A stretch of DNA of 64,000 nt, from the NCBI GenBank assembly GCA_001599815.1, contig BCIA01000001.1, positions 5,414,978-5,478,977 of the forward strand, written 5' to 3'. Source of the stretch: Furcasterigmium furcatum. Lineage: Eukaryota > Ascomycota > Sordariomycetes > Glomerellales > Plectosphaerellaceae. Every line of letters starts with the position of its first letter. Position 1 is the stretch's first letter. The notes below the pieces were generated by a model that saw only the letters and a list, made by a program, of their open reading frames with translations, did no database searches and was not told the DNA's origin. The position numbers and the translations under genes were made by a program. Positions 1 through 11,070 of this stretch are shown here, piece by piece.

Positions 1-1054
1 TACAGGTCGGAGAGGGTGTCAAGCTTCCACTCCTCCTTCTCGACGGCGATGTAGAACTGCTTGATACCCTCCAGGGTAAGCTCGTCCTTCTTGACGAGAA
101 TACGGACGGGGTCACGCATGAACTTGGTGGTGACCTCAAGGACGTCCTGGGGCATGGTGGCGGACAGAAGGACGACCTGGGTGCTCTGGGGAAGGAGCTG
201 GAAGATGTCGTAGATCTGCTCGGTGAAACCACGCTGGAAGGGGGTGTTAGATTCATCTTCAGTGCCATCGGCCGGTTGGCGAATTACTCACAGAAAGCAT
301 CTCATCGGCCTCATCAAGGACGAACATCTTCATGCTGTCGGTCTTGAGGAAGCGGCGCTGGATCATGTCGTGGACGCGACCGGGGGTGCCGACGACGACC
401 TGGGGGCCGTCCTGGAGAGCCTTCATGTCATCGCGAACGCTGGTGCCGCCGATGCAGGCGTGGCACTCAATGTTCATGAAGTCGCCAATAGCGACGACGA
501 CCTTCTGGATCTGCTGGGCAAGCTCGCGGGTGGGGGCGAGGATGAGAGCCTGGCATGCCTTGAGCTCGTGGTCGATCTTCTGGAGGACCGAGATGGAGAA
601 GGTGGCAGTCTTGCCGGTACCGGACTGGGCCTGGGCAATGACATCGTGGCCCTTGACGACGGGCAGGATGGCGCGGGACTGGATGGCCGAGGGGCGCTCT
701 GGGGATCCCTGTCAGCACGTTGGGCGGAAATTTGGCGGCGAGGCCGAAGGAGGAAGTGGCCGTCAGGAGGGACGGGTAGAGGGGGGGTTGCGTACCGAAA
801 CCGTAGGCGTAGACACCACGGAGGAGCTCAGACTTGAGGTTCATGTCATCGAAGCTCTCGACGACCTCATCGTAGTTGGACTCTGGATGGCGCGCAGTCG
901 GTCAGCGTGCGTACTTTTTGTGGGAGGACAAGGCTCGCGCAACTCACCGATCTGACCCTCGGGGACATCCTCCAAACCCTTGTCACTTCGCGCAAAAGGT
1001 CAGAAAAGGAACGATAGCAAGCAGAGTTGCGGGATCATCTGCTACATACGCCAT
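1..1054 (-). CDS. TIF1: ATP-dependent RNA helicase eIF4A (N-terminal part; 3' end beyond window)
   Basis: DEAD-box translation initiation factor that unwinds mRNA 5' leaders as part of the eIF4F complex in the cytoplasm. Exons read on the minus strand are 1054-1050, 985-948, 882-796, 698-292 and 233 to beyond position 1. The spliced protein begins MADKGLEDVPEGQIESNYDE and continues through the Q-motif region, Walker A (AQSGTGKT), PTRELA, VGTPGR and the DEAD box (VLDEADEML), then enters the second RecA domain ([20 protein letters not shown]) at the window edge. All phases agree across the four introns. The first coding exon is only 5 nt (ATGGC), followed by a GTATGT donor. The C-terminal helicase motifs lie outside the window. 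Identification is firm because sequence identity to eIF4A is visible throughout. Confidence 0.96.
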
Positions 1055-1434
1055 GATTGCGGTTGGGTTAGGTGATCTTGGACAGGCACAGCCTTGACCA
1101 AGATTGAAGTGGTGGAAAGTGGGGGGGCGAAGTCGCAAAAACGTCTCTCAGGGAGCGCTTTGCGAATGATCGGCAAAGGTGAATCGAAAAATTAAGGCTC
1201 AACTAGACTCGATGTTCTTGAACTGTGTCAAGAACTGCCGTAATCTAGGAGGGAAAATCGTAAGGTTGGACGTTGATGTTCTGTTGTGGTTGAGGAAGAC
1301 AGCGAGAAAAAAAAAACAGAAGCCAGTGGGGAGTGGAGGGAAGAAGATCTGAGCGCGGGCAGTCTGTGAAAGACCCACTATTTAATTAGGTAAGCGAGTT
1401 AGGCAATTCACTGGCGATACCTCCCACGTGAAGG
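1055..1434. other. Divergent promoter region, eIF4A / F-box-JmjC gene
   Basis: No gene seen. This 380 bp stretch separates two divergently read genes and must hold both promoters and the eIF4A 5' leader. An A10 run sits at 1307-1316. A CACGTG hexamer lies just upstream of the F-box gene start, near 1425. Confidence 0.6.
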
Positions 1435-3366
1435 ATGGGTGCCGTGGCGGCGTCGGTGGGGCGGCCTCGCCTGGAGCAGTGCAGTTCACCACTGCAAGCT
1501 GGAAAATTCGGTCTTAGCATCGAACGACTTTTGGCCTCGAAGAACCTGCTTCACACCTTTGGACCGACCTCCCCCAATGGCGGATTAATCTCATGGAGGC
1601 TCAGACTGCTGGATGACTCCTCCTACCTACCAGACACATCTTCACCGGGCGTCACTCAACTGGAAACCTGGACTTTGGCCTCAAAAGTGTGGCACTTACA
1701 CATCGGATCTGAGGTGACGCGGGTGACTGAAGAGAAGGGTGTCACCATGACAGTCAACCAAGATCATGGGTTTGCCACCGAAAGGATGCCCGACAGTCAC
1801 GGCCAGGCTAGCCATGACTCAAAGCCAGCCAGGGAAACACATTGCGATGAGGACTCTGGCACAACACACCCCCTCGGAGTTTTGCCACTTGGAAACCAAT
1901 ATTTGTCCGATGCACCCAAGGCGAGGCCTCTCGCTGGTACTCTTCAGTTCCTCCCGGACGAAATTCTGGCCGTGTTCCTGGAGTATCTCGACCATGACTC
2001 TGTCCGGAAGCTAGGGTATACCTGCAGATTCCTCTTCGCTTTCTGCTACTCCAGCGACTTGTGGAAGTCGTGCTTTCTTCAGTGAGTTTCATGATGCAGA
2101 TTAGCGCCCCATCAACCCATTGAGGCCAATCTACGCGGCCTCACCCGCCTCGGGTGACTCACGCTGACGCAGCCCCCTAGACGGCATGGCGATGGCAAGT
2201 TCGAGGGCGAGTGGCTCGGATCCTGGAGACGGACGCTTCTGGGCCTCCCTGTTGGCCGGGAAGCCAAGCCCGACTGCAGCAGCGTCTTCTCAGATGTCCT
2301 CCACAGGCCCTTTGTCTGCAGTCGTGTCGACCTGAACCAGTTCGTCCAGGGCATACCGAGGAGAAACGAGATCCATAGGTTCGAGAACCTCACCTACACA
2401 GAATTTGCGGAAAACTGGACAGAGAAACCGTTCGTTCTCACCAAGTGCATCCAGTCATGGCCAGTATATGGGAGCTGGACAATCGAATCCATACGGGAGA
2501 GATACGCCTCTGTCGAGTTCCGAGCGGAGGCTGTGGACTGGCCGTTTTCTACTTACTACAACTACATGGACAACACCGATGATGAGAGCCCTCTGTACCT
2601 CTTTGACAAGAAGTTTGCGGAGAAGATGGGCGTCACCGTGGGCCAAGACCAAGGCGCCGCATACTGGAGGCCAGAGTGCTTCGGCCCAGATCTGTTTGAG
2701 CTGCTGGGCCGTGAGCGGCCTGCGCACCGGTGGCTCATCATCGGGCCCGAGAGGAGCGGCTCGACTTTCCACAAGGACCCCAATGCCACGAGCGCGTGGA
2801 ACGCCGTGATACAGGGAACCAAGTACTGGATCATGTTCCCGCCCACGGCATCGGTGCCGGGGGTCTATGTGTCCAAGGACAGCAGCGAGGTGACGAGCCC
2901 CCTGAGCATTGCTGAATGGCTTCTCGGGTTCCACGCGGAGGCCAGACAGCTGCCCGAGTGCGTCGAGGGGATCTGCAATGCTGGCGAGATCCTGCATGTG
3001 CCGAGTGGATGGTGGCACTTGGTGGTCAACCTGGAGAGCGGGATTGCCCTGACGCAGAACTTTGTGCCGCAGTCCCCGTCCCTCCACCACCTGACAGAAG
3101 TGCTGTCGTTTTTGAAGGACAAGGCGGACCAGGTCACTGGATTCAAGCGGGAGGTTACAGATCCATATGGCTTGTTTGTCGAGAGACTTCGGGAGGATCG
3201 CCCTGAAGTGCTCGAGGAAGCCCTCCAGATACTGGAGAAGAGGTGGGCACAGAAGAAGCGCAAGTGGGAGGAAGCTGTTGGCGGGACCGAGAGTGAGTGC
3301 ACCTCGGGTGGTGGCTTCAGCTTCGGGTTTGGGGGTGATGACCTTGACGATGACGAAGTCCCATGA
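1435..3366 (+). CDS. F-box and JmjC-domain protein (putative 2-oxoglutarate/Fe(II) oxygenase)
   Basis: Two exons, 1435-2081 and 2182-3366 with one split codon (base 2181 completes CA|A); the intron is 2082-2180. Near the end of exon 1 is an F-box (residues about 165-210, LQFLPDEILAVFLEYL), the SCF/Skp1-binding module. Exon 2 encodes a JmjC fold of the JMJD6 type: the iron-binding HxD is in STFHKDPNATSAW and the distal His in VPSGWWHLVVNLE, so the metal triad looks intact. The tail is acidic and glycine-rich. A likely role is protein or RNA hydroxylation or demethylation coupled to ubiquitin ligase docking; the substrate cannot be inferred. The start is uncertain. ATG 1435 gives the longest stop-free frame, but ATG 1747 has a better context (CACCATG) and would remove 104 residues that show no recognisable domain. 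Confidence 0.85.
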
Positions 3367-4502
3367 AATGCAGCGGCTGTTTGCCGTGGAGGAAGACCCT
3401 CAAGCGAGTACTGAGATTAGGTATCTGCCGGCGACCGTTGAAGACGGGATGGGCCATGTATTGACTCGTCGCGGGGGTGCGGCGCCTTGAAGGTTCCAAC
3501 TGAGGTCACTCGTCCTGGCCGGTGAATTTAGCGCTGTTGGTGCTGAGGTTGGGTGCCATCCAGCAGCTCTGGAACGAGCACAACGGGCTGAGACGCATTC
3601 GTGGGGGCTCCAGGGAACCGCCAGGCAGCCCGTTGAGCTGCTAGACTCACCGCCTTCCCAGACGTCCAGCCGTCCAGGGGGCAGCTCAGGTCCGGTCTGT
3701 CATGGTCATTGGATGACCCTTATTAACGACGGGATGGATGGGCGAACAGCGGGAACTCCCCTTTCCCACATAGAGTCGCGATCACGCTAAGGCCAACCCA
3801 CTCGTCAGCTCCCCCCATCCAGTTCCATCATCAGGGCACCTGCCGAGCTGCTGTCTCGACACCTACTAGTCATCTGCATCCCGACTCTCCTTTCCTTACC
3901 TCCGCCAAACATCTCTCCCACAAACACCGAAACTCACCAGGAACGCGACGTCAGGACGATGTGACGGGATACCCTGGCCTCGTTCCGTGTCCGCGCGCTT
4001 CCAGCCTCCTTCGAACCACGGCCTCCGTCTTCCTCGATGCATGCGCCCCTCCCTCGATCGCGTTACTACTCCGAGCTATCGTCCAGTTTCGTGATAGCCT
4101 AATCTCAGCGTCGGTCGGTCTATCGTTTATTTGACTGCAGCTTCATTTTGTCCATCGCTTTCTAGTCTTTCAAGGTGGGTAGCCCCGTCCACGGTCCCAG
4201 TCGACAAGGTGGCCCGTACCTTTGCTTGTCCATCCTGTGATTCAAGCCACCAAGGGTCCTAACGGAGTCGCTTGTCCTTTGTCCCTTCCCGCGCGGTCTG
4301 TCGTGACCCGCCGGTACTGACGAGAGAGTCGCAGCCTGCTACTTACTATCGATCTCGCCCCGTGCTGCTTCCCATCTCAACAATATCCTACATCCATCCG
4401 TCGCTCAACACCAGACGGAGCTTCCACGCACCTGCTCCGACGCCCATTCCTCCCATCTCCGACGAGACACCTCAGCCCGACCACCGACTACGCCGCGCAA
4501 TC
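3367..4502. other. Intergenic region and long 5' leader of the CCCH/SMR gene
   Basis: No gene seen. The right part, about 3860-4502, is pyrimidine-rich and reads as a long transcript leader. A stop-free frame from 4272 continues into the gene below but its composition looks like untranslated leader. A possible leader intron runs from a GTGGGT donor at 4175 to a CAG acceptor at 4334, preceded by a CTGAC branch motif. An inverted CCAAT box (ATTGG) lies near 3709. Confidence 0.5.
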
Positions 4503-6789
4503 ATGGTCTCCGACGAGCACTACGAGATCTGCCTCCCGATCCTGGCAGATCCCAACCTAGACGACGAGGACAGAACCGACAGGCTCGAGGACCTGCTGCG
4601 CAAGGAAACGACCCTGAGAGACGCAGCCTTGGAGCATGCCATCCTCGACGCATTATGGAGGTTTCGCGAAGGGGGCGCCAGCGCCGCCTCACCGCCGCCC
4701 ATCCGACAAACAATCCTGCGCCGGCCCTCACCCGCCTCCTGGCGTGGCAACAGCACGCCCATGTCTGGCTCGCCTCGCCTCGGAGTCAGTCCCCTGGCAC
4801 CCCCCGGCTTCGTGCCCTCCAACTTCGGCAGAAACAAGTCGTCCGCCGCCTCGCCCTTCTCTTCGCCGAGGCCCTCTCCGCGCATGGCCTTTGCGACTCC
4901 GGTTATACCACACAGCCCGAACCTGAACGCGTACGAGTTCGCGAACGACACCACCCCTTCGCAGGAGACTTTCGGCGACTACCAGACGGAGAACGTGGAG
5001 TGGCTCGTCGCCGACGATGCTGCCAGCACCACGTCGTCTGTCGGCACTTCCAGTGGCCTGAACGCCGCCGCCCCCGAGTTCTCGTCGCTCTCGTCACAGC
5101 AGAACGACATGTCGCCCTATGACATGCTGCGCTCAATACTCGGACAGTCGAGGACTGACGAGGAGATCGAGGCTGCCCTTGCCACGCAGAACTACGACTT
5201 GAGCGCCACCATCATTGCCCTCATGGAGAACGCTGCGCTTGACGGGACTTTGGCCGCTACTCCTGCCGAAGAAACAAAGAGCATCGTCATCGGCAAGTCC
5301 ATGACGCCGAATGGACGCCCGACTACTCCGGCAGGCCCTCAGAGGAACGGTGTGATCTGCAAGTTCTACATGTCCACGGGACAATGTCTCCGGTCCGACT
5401 GCCGGTTCAGTCATGACCTGAGCAATCACCTGTGCAAGTGAGTTACACGCCCCTGGGGGCGACGAGGGCTGTAGTGATAGACTAACCAGTGTAGGTACTG
5501 GATGATGGGCAACTGCTTGGCCGGAGACACATGCATCTTCTCTCATGACCCGGCACAGCTGATGAACAAGCTGGCCATGGATGACGGCAGCACTCCTCCG
5601 AAGCAGACCGGAATCTCGCTATCAGACCACAACTCCTTCCCTTCGCTTCAGCCAGGGACTCCTGAACACTCGTCTAGCTACTCTAGCTTCCATGGTGCTG
5701 GCCTCACGCCCCCGCCAGGGCTGAAGCCTTTCTACCCGGATGGCCCTCGGCCAAGATCGCGGCCCGGCAGCAGACACCAGCAGAAGGAAGTGGCTGCTGT
5801 GGCTCCCCAACTCGACGATAATGACGCATTCCCGACGCTGGGATCTGCGGCCGCCGCAAAACAGGGGAAGAAGCATCATGGGAAGAGGGGCGGTCACGCG
5901 CACAAGGAGAACTTCGCGCCGAGCTCGCTGGCCGAGATTGTCAAGATGTCCCCATCCCCTGCGCAGGGGGTGCGGCAAGACACCAAGCGACTAGGACGAA
6001 CGGGAAGCTCGACCAGCATCCGCAACGGCGAGAACAGCGCCGCAGCGCAAGCCATCCCCAGCCCGACGCGCATCCCATGGCTCGAGACGGGAGAGCGGGC
6101 GAACAAGGCGTATCTCAAGGCTCGCCAGGAGGCCATCAAGCATGGTGGCCTCAGGAACAAGTTTCTGCAGAGGTATGCACAGGCCTAGTTTGACCTGAAG
6201 ATGGGACACAGCAGCTGACTTTACATGCAGTGCCGCCCAGGCGTGGAACAGGAACGACGCGCGGGCCGCCAAGGCGCTCAGTCTTCGTGGTCAGAGTGAG
6301 AATGACCTGATGCGGAAAGCTCACCGAGAGGCGGCGCGCGAGCTGTATGAGCAACGGAATAGGGCGCTCACGAGCGATTCTGAGATCTACGTTGATCTCC
6401 ATGGGCTGCACCCTGAGGAGGCGGTAGAATACCTGGAGAAGGTGCTCGTCGAGAACAGCAAGGAGCACAGGCCGATTTATGCCATCACAGGGACTGGGCA
6501 CCACAGCAAGAACGGCAAGGATAAAGTGGGCAAGGCGATCCGCAACTTCCTGAACGAGTGGCGGTATGCGTACCGGGAGTTCTCCGTTCCGGGGGATCGC
6601 AACAACATGGGCGGGATTCTCGGGATCGATGCGAGGAGCTACGACAAGGTGCTGGCTCGCGAGAGCACGGGGAGCGAGGAGGAGAGTAAGGAAGAGGTTG
6701 ACATCCTGAGCCAGGGCGTTGAGATCGGTGATGGAAAGGTGCGGATGCTGGTGAGAGATCCTCCGAAGGGCCCCAGCGGTCGGCGATGA
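4503..6789 (+). CDS. CCCH zinc-finger protein with CUE-like, DUF1771 and SMR domains
   Basis: Three exons: 4503-5437, 5495-6172 and 6231-6789, giving about 723 residues. In order: an N-terminal helical region; a Pro/Ser-rich linker; a CUE/UBA-like helix bundle (about 205-245, SPYDMLRSILG...); two tandem CCCH fingers (about 300-345) with spacing C-x8-C-x4-C-x3-H and C-x7-C-x5-C-x3-H; a long disordered region; a DUF1771 helix pair (about 540-600); and a C-terminal SMR domain with the DLHG motif and the TGTGHHS loop. SMR domains are RNA or DNA endonuclease folds. In yeast Cue2 a CUE/SMR protein cleaves mRNA on stalled ribosomes, so a role in mRNA surveillance is a reasonable inference, with the CCCH fingers adding RNA binding. 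The start at 4503 was chosen because residues upstream look like translated leader. Confidence 0.9.
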
Positions 6790-7630
6790 CGAGTGTGAGT
6801 GAGGAGGGCAACCGCAGCGGAAGAGAGGCGAGCGTGCGAATCGGACGAGGAATCGATCTGAACGACGAGCGGTTGAAAGGTACATTAAGCTCGCTTCAAT
6901 CAGCATAACTGAAGTCACGTTATCTTCAGTCAGTCTGTCGCTGTGTCTTGCCCATGTTATCACACTTGTTGGGGAGAGAGTTCGAGGTGCATCCAGGGGT
7001 TGACGTAGGCCTTCGAGGTTGAGCTGGAGCGCATGGAGCAGCCAATGTGCGCCAAGGATGCAGCCCCACTGCGACGACGTCAATGACCATTGAAACATTG
7101 GATCAAACGCGGAAGCTGACAACTCAACACCACGCATCCTTCTGGACAACGACGACGTATACTCCTACGGCCTAGATCTTCTTAGACCCTCGGCCCATTT
7201 CGTCCCGCACAAGTTTCGAAGAGAATTGTCTTCCAGAACAAGCAGCAGATCATTAAGCTGTGATTGGGGCCAGCCTGACCCGTACATCGATCCCACCACC
7301 TTTCCTGAGCTGTCAACCCTCCGGTGACATTCTTGGCCTCAGACGACATCCAATCCACCACCAAGTGGAAGACTCCATATCCAGAGTGTAGACTGCTTGT
7401 CAACACCATTGTTCCCGTTCACCACAGAGATATCATGGCTGTCAGGTAGCCTTAACGCCCATCCAACGCCAATTGAGTCGTCCCGCTGCATCCGGGCGTC
7501 CGTCCCCTAATAAGCTCGCCCGCCTCGCGAACGAATCGCCGGCCTTCCAACTCTCACCCCCCTGGCCACCGCATCACGACATACCTCATCAGCAACACCT
7601 CGATCCCCATTACCCCGTCCCACCGCCGCC
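6790..7630. other. Intergenic region before TVP38-like gene
   Basis: No gene seen. It holds the 3' end of the CCCH/SMR transcript and the promoter and C-rich leader (about 7540-7630) of the next gene. The frames open here have no recognisable protein content. Confidence 0.5.
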
Positions 7631-8913
7631 ATGCCGACACCCGACCCCATCTCTGCGGCGCAAGCCCTCTCCACCATTGCGCCGGAGCCCGACCTCGCCT
7701 CTCCCTCCAACGAATACGTCTCCGGCACCTCCTCGCCCATGCTTTCTCCCGACACCAATGCCCCCTGGGGACGGGGCCGCTCCTACTCCTCCGCCCGACT
7801 CACGACATCCTCCACCCGCTTCCAGCGTACGTCCGCCCGGGGCGCCCTCACCCGCTTCCTCCGCGCCTCTCACAAGGCCGGCAACAACCTCATCCGCCTC
7901 TTCAACTCCCTGACCCTCCTCCAGCGCGTCGCTGTTGTCGTCGGCCTCGTCGTCGTTAACGTTCTTCTGATCCTCTTCCTCGTCTACTCCCACTCCATCT
8001 TCTCCTGGCTCGCCCCCATATCCCATAAGTGGCGCGCCCTCCCCGGCGGCTGGATCATCTGCTGGCTCCTCGCCTTCTTCTGCGCTTTCCCCCCCATGAT
8101 CGGCTATAGCACCGCCCTCACCATCACCGGTTTTGTCTACGGCTTCCCCCTCGGCTGGCCCATCGCCGCTACTGCCACTGTCGCCGGCAGCTTGGCCGCG
8201 TTCGCTTCCAGCCGCACAATATTCAGCAAATACGTCCACGGCCTCGTCGGACAGGACCACCGTTTCATCGCCCTCGGACAGGTCCTCCGCAAGGACGGGC
8301 TCGGCATGCTCACCGCCGTGCGCTTCTGCCCGCTGCCGTATAGCATCTCCAACGGGTTTCTGGCGACGATCCCATCCATCAGTCCGTGGTCATTCGCCGC
8401 GGCGACGGCGTTGGCAAGGTAAGCCGCCCCCCTCTACCCTCGGTTCCTCGGATTCCTGGCTAACACCCCNCCCCCCNCCCCAGCCCGAAGCTCCTCGTCC
8501 ACATCTTCATCGGCTCCCGCCTCGCCCTCATTGCCGAGCAGGGCGACAGCATGTCCGCGGGCGACAAGGCCATCAACTACATCTCCATGTTCCTCGGCGG
8601 CATCGTCGGCCTCGCCGTCGGCTGGCTCATCTACCACCGCACCATGGCCCGCGCCGCCGAGCTCGCCATCGAGGAGGCGGGGCACCACGGCCACGTGGAA
8701 GGCGCGAACGGCGCGGCCCGCGGCACCGCCGACTTTGACTATGCCGATGTCGAGGCCGGTTTAGTGGACCCGGACGATGTCGCCGCTCTCATGGAGGAGG
8801 ATGATATCAGCCTCTGGGGCGGTAATGACGGCGTGGAAGGAGGCCGGTATCGGGATGAGGAAGAGACAGAGGGGAACCAGAGCCGGTCTCCCGAGGGGCA
8901 TGGAAGGAAGTGA
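7631..8913 (+). CDS. TVP38: TVP38/VTT-domain Golgi membrane protein
   Basis: Two exons, 7631-8418 and 8484-8913, giving about 405 residues. After a Ser/Pro-rich cytosolic N-terminus (residues 1-90) come a strong membrane segment (VAVVVGLVVVNVLLILFLV, about 100-120), the SNARE-associated/VTT core with the typical GxxxG-rich re-entrant helices (about 150-280, including FCPLPYSISNGFLA), and a last membrane helix (about 305-325). The C-terminus is acidic. Family members reside in the Tlg2-containing late Golgi/endosome compartments; VTT proteins are linked to lipid scrambling and vesicle traffic, which is a family inference here. The ATG lies in a GCCGCCATG context. The intron's pyrimidine tract carries two ambiguous bases (8470, 8477), but they do not touch coding sequence. 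Confidence 0.92.
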
Positions 8914-9285
8914 GGCCTGGGGACCGGCGGGGGAGATTTTGAGCATATTTACATGAGCAACGCGACGGCACGCTTGGGTTTGCCCTGGAGTTGAGTAGAC
9001 GAGTTCAGCAAGGCGTTCTGTTTTGGGTTCCTTGCATATATATATCTACAATAGATCTTGATGTCACGCAGAGTTCCATGTCAAGCAGTCGAGGGATGTA
9101 CGTTCATTCTGATCATTGCCGCCGAAGCGTGGTATCTCTAATCCTAATCATCTCATGTCGTTCGAAGAACCTCAAATGCTGCTTGGCAGCCAGAGAAACT
9201 GGAATGGAAATCAAGTGGTGTCGCTGTCCCAAAACGCCGACGCTTCCAAGCACACTGTACGAGAAATAGAAAACAATGACAAACG
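8914..9285. other. Convergent 3' region between TVP38-like and Cys-Pro protein genes
   Basis: Shared 3' untranslated space of two convergent genes. A short (AT)5 run lies near 9036-9045. No gene is seen. Confidence 0.5.
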
Positions 9286-11070
9286 CTATTGCCGCCCCTG
9301 GTAGTGTTGCATAAACTGAATGGCCTGCTCCATGGGATACCCGATGAAGACTGGCCCGGTGAAGACCATCTGCGGCGCGCCGGGGCCTGGCTTGGCGGCC
9401 ATATCGACGGGCGGGTTGATGAATGCCGGCTGTTGGGGTATGGTGAATGGCGGCGGCGGAGCTTTGGGCTCTACCTCCTTCGCAGGAGGGGTTACTGGCC
9501 GTGGGAAAGGTGGCGCTGTTTGATCGAGCATGACGGGAACCTTGTCCGGCAGCCTTTTGGCGGCGAGTGGAGACTCAGGGCCCTTCATACCAGCTAGCTT
9601 TGTGTGGTCAAAGGGGCACTTGCCCCTCGGTGCCTTGGCCGGTGCGGGTTCATCCTGTGCAATGTCTGGCATCACCACTGGCGCGGGAGGCGGAGACAGC
9701 GGGGGGCCGTCGTCTCCTTCGAAACCATCTGGCTGATAGACAGGCACGGAGATGCCCCAGGGTCGGGAAGGCGATTCGCCGACGCGCACCTCCTTCAACG
9801 GCCGGTCGAAGTGGCTTTCGCGCTCTTCGTCATCAGCCTGCTCGTCGAGAGGCTCGTTCGCATCTGCTGCTTCCTCGCGCGAAGCACTCGAGGTGACGGC
9901 TCTTGCCCAGTTCTCTACGCGCTCGTTGGATGCCTTGTCTACCTCTTGTTGCTGCTCGGATGGCAGCATAGGCTTGTGGAGGTTGCCCAACCCCTGGATC
10001 ATGCTGACCAGGTTGCCGTACTTCGCATCAAGCTTTCTTATTTGATCCTCGTTCTTCTGGTATCTGCCGACGCAAACGGCATGGCTACGGGGCAGCTCAT
10101 GTTTGTGGGTTTCAACGTAGTGGGCTATCTCCTCTGGCGAGTGCTGGTCCATGAACCGCATGGGACACTTGGAGGCCGAGCCATTTGCAGTGGGTGCGAC
10201 CTGAGACGTGGTCTCTTCATACATGGCAGCGCAGATGGGATCCGCCGAGTGATGAGGGGTGTGGTCGTCAGCCCCCGTCTCAGGTGGTGGGAGGATGCCA
10301 TCAACACCGTCTTCATCAACCGGAGCGGGTGTCGCGGCCGCCGAGAAGGGGCATTGCAGCTGACCCTTCCTCCCCGCGACGGTGAAGTCCTGCTCGAGAG
10401 CCGTCGACATCGAGGTGCCGGTGTGATGAGAGTCGCGCGAGATTGAGCCCCTGCTTGAGGCACTGGTTTTGCTCGGCTCGACCAAGGCAGCCAGTTGTTG
10501 TGCGCAGCGCCTGCCGTCGCGGATGATGAGTGCGATCTGATTCCGAGCGTCGAGTTTCACGGTGCGCTTGGGGAGCGGTACAATTTTGTGATCCTCTAGG
10601 GATACGTGATGCAGATCAGGGGGGAGCTGAAGCTTTGCCAGTGTCTCGAATATTTCTGGGGCGGCAGGAGCATACTTGTCGGCGAGGTACTGGTACTGTT
10701 GAGGTGATGGTTGCTTGGTCAGCGAAGTGTTCACCTCCGAAGCTGTTCGGCGATAGAGAGACAGTGGGGTAAAGTAGAAAACCAGGGTCAGAGAGTGGTA
10801 TGTTGTCGATCTTCGATGCAAAGTGATAAAATTTTGCAGCTCTTGATCTAGAGCTAAAGAACTCATCATGATAACGGGGAGGTAAGGGAACAGAAAGTGC
10901 GTGCGTACCTGCTCATGTGCAAACCGCAGCTTGTGTTCGAGGATGGTGTTCCTGTCCGTCAGGCTTTGGACTTCATCGGCGAGGGTGTTGAACGAGTCAA
11001 CCAGCGTCTGGGTGTAGTTGATGTAGTTCATTACATCTTTGGCGCCTCGGTCGCTTGCGGGACAAGTCAT
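9286..11070 (-). CDS. Unrecognised fungal protein with heme-regulatory-like Cys-Pro motifs
   Basis: Two exons on the minus strand, 11070-10909 and 10695-9286, giving about 523 residues. The intron (213 nt, GTACGC donor, ACAG acceptor) is a multiple of three with no stop, so the frame is open through it. I do not recognise a named family. The N-terminus (about 10-55) is a likely coiled coil (LVDSFNTLADEVQSL..). Four Cys-Pro dipeptides stand out: Cys3, Cys169 (QCPF), Cys231 (KCPMRF) and Cys414 in KCPFDH (9604-9621). KCPFDH closely resembles the KCPVDH heme-responsive motif known from yeast Hap1. The C-terminal third is proline-rich and probably disordered. Heme or metal sensing is only an inference. 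The neighbour on the right is a divergent peptidase gene sharing a 452 bp promoter. Confidence 0.75.
   Translation of the reverse strand: MTCPASDRGAKDVMNYINYTQTLVDSFNTLADEVQSLTDRNTILEHKLRFAHEQVRTHFLFPYLPVIMMSSLALDQELQNFITLHRRSTTYHSLTLVFYFTPLSLYRRTASEVNTSLTKQPSPQQYQYLADKYAPAAPEIFETLAKLQLPPDLHHVSLEDHKIVPLPKRTVKLDARNQIALIIRDGRRCAQQLAALVEPSKTSASSRGSISRDSHHTGTSMSTALEQDFTVAGRKGQLQCPFSAAATPAPVDEDGVDGILPPPETGADDHTPHHSADPICAAMYEETTSQVAPTANGSASKCPMRFMDQHSPEEIAHYVETHKHELPRSHAVCVGRYQKNEDQIRKLDAKYGNLVSMIQGLGNLHKPMLPSEQQQEVDKASNERVENWARAVTSSASREEAADANEPLDEQADDEERESHFDRPLKEVRVGESPSRPWGISVPVYQPDGFEGDDGPPLSPPPAPVVMPDIAQDEPAPAKAPRGKCPFDHTKLAGMKGPESPLAAKRLPDKVPVMLDQTAPPFPRPVTPPAKEVEPKAPPPPFTIPQQPAFINPPVDMAAKPGPGAPQMVFTGPVFIGYPMEQAIQFMQHYQGRQ

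Noticed and set aside
4272..4502. N-terminal extension of the CCCH/SMR protein
   Set aside because: Open frame but C/T-rich, leader-like translation; ATG 4503 gives a family-like start.
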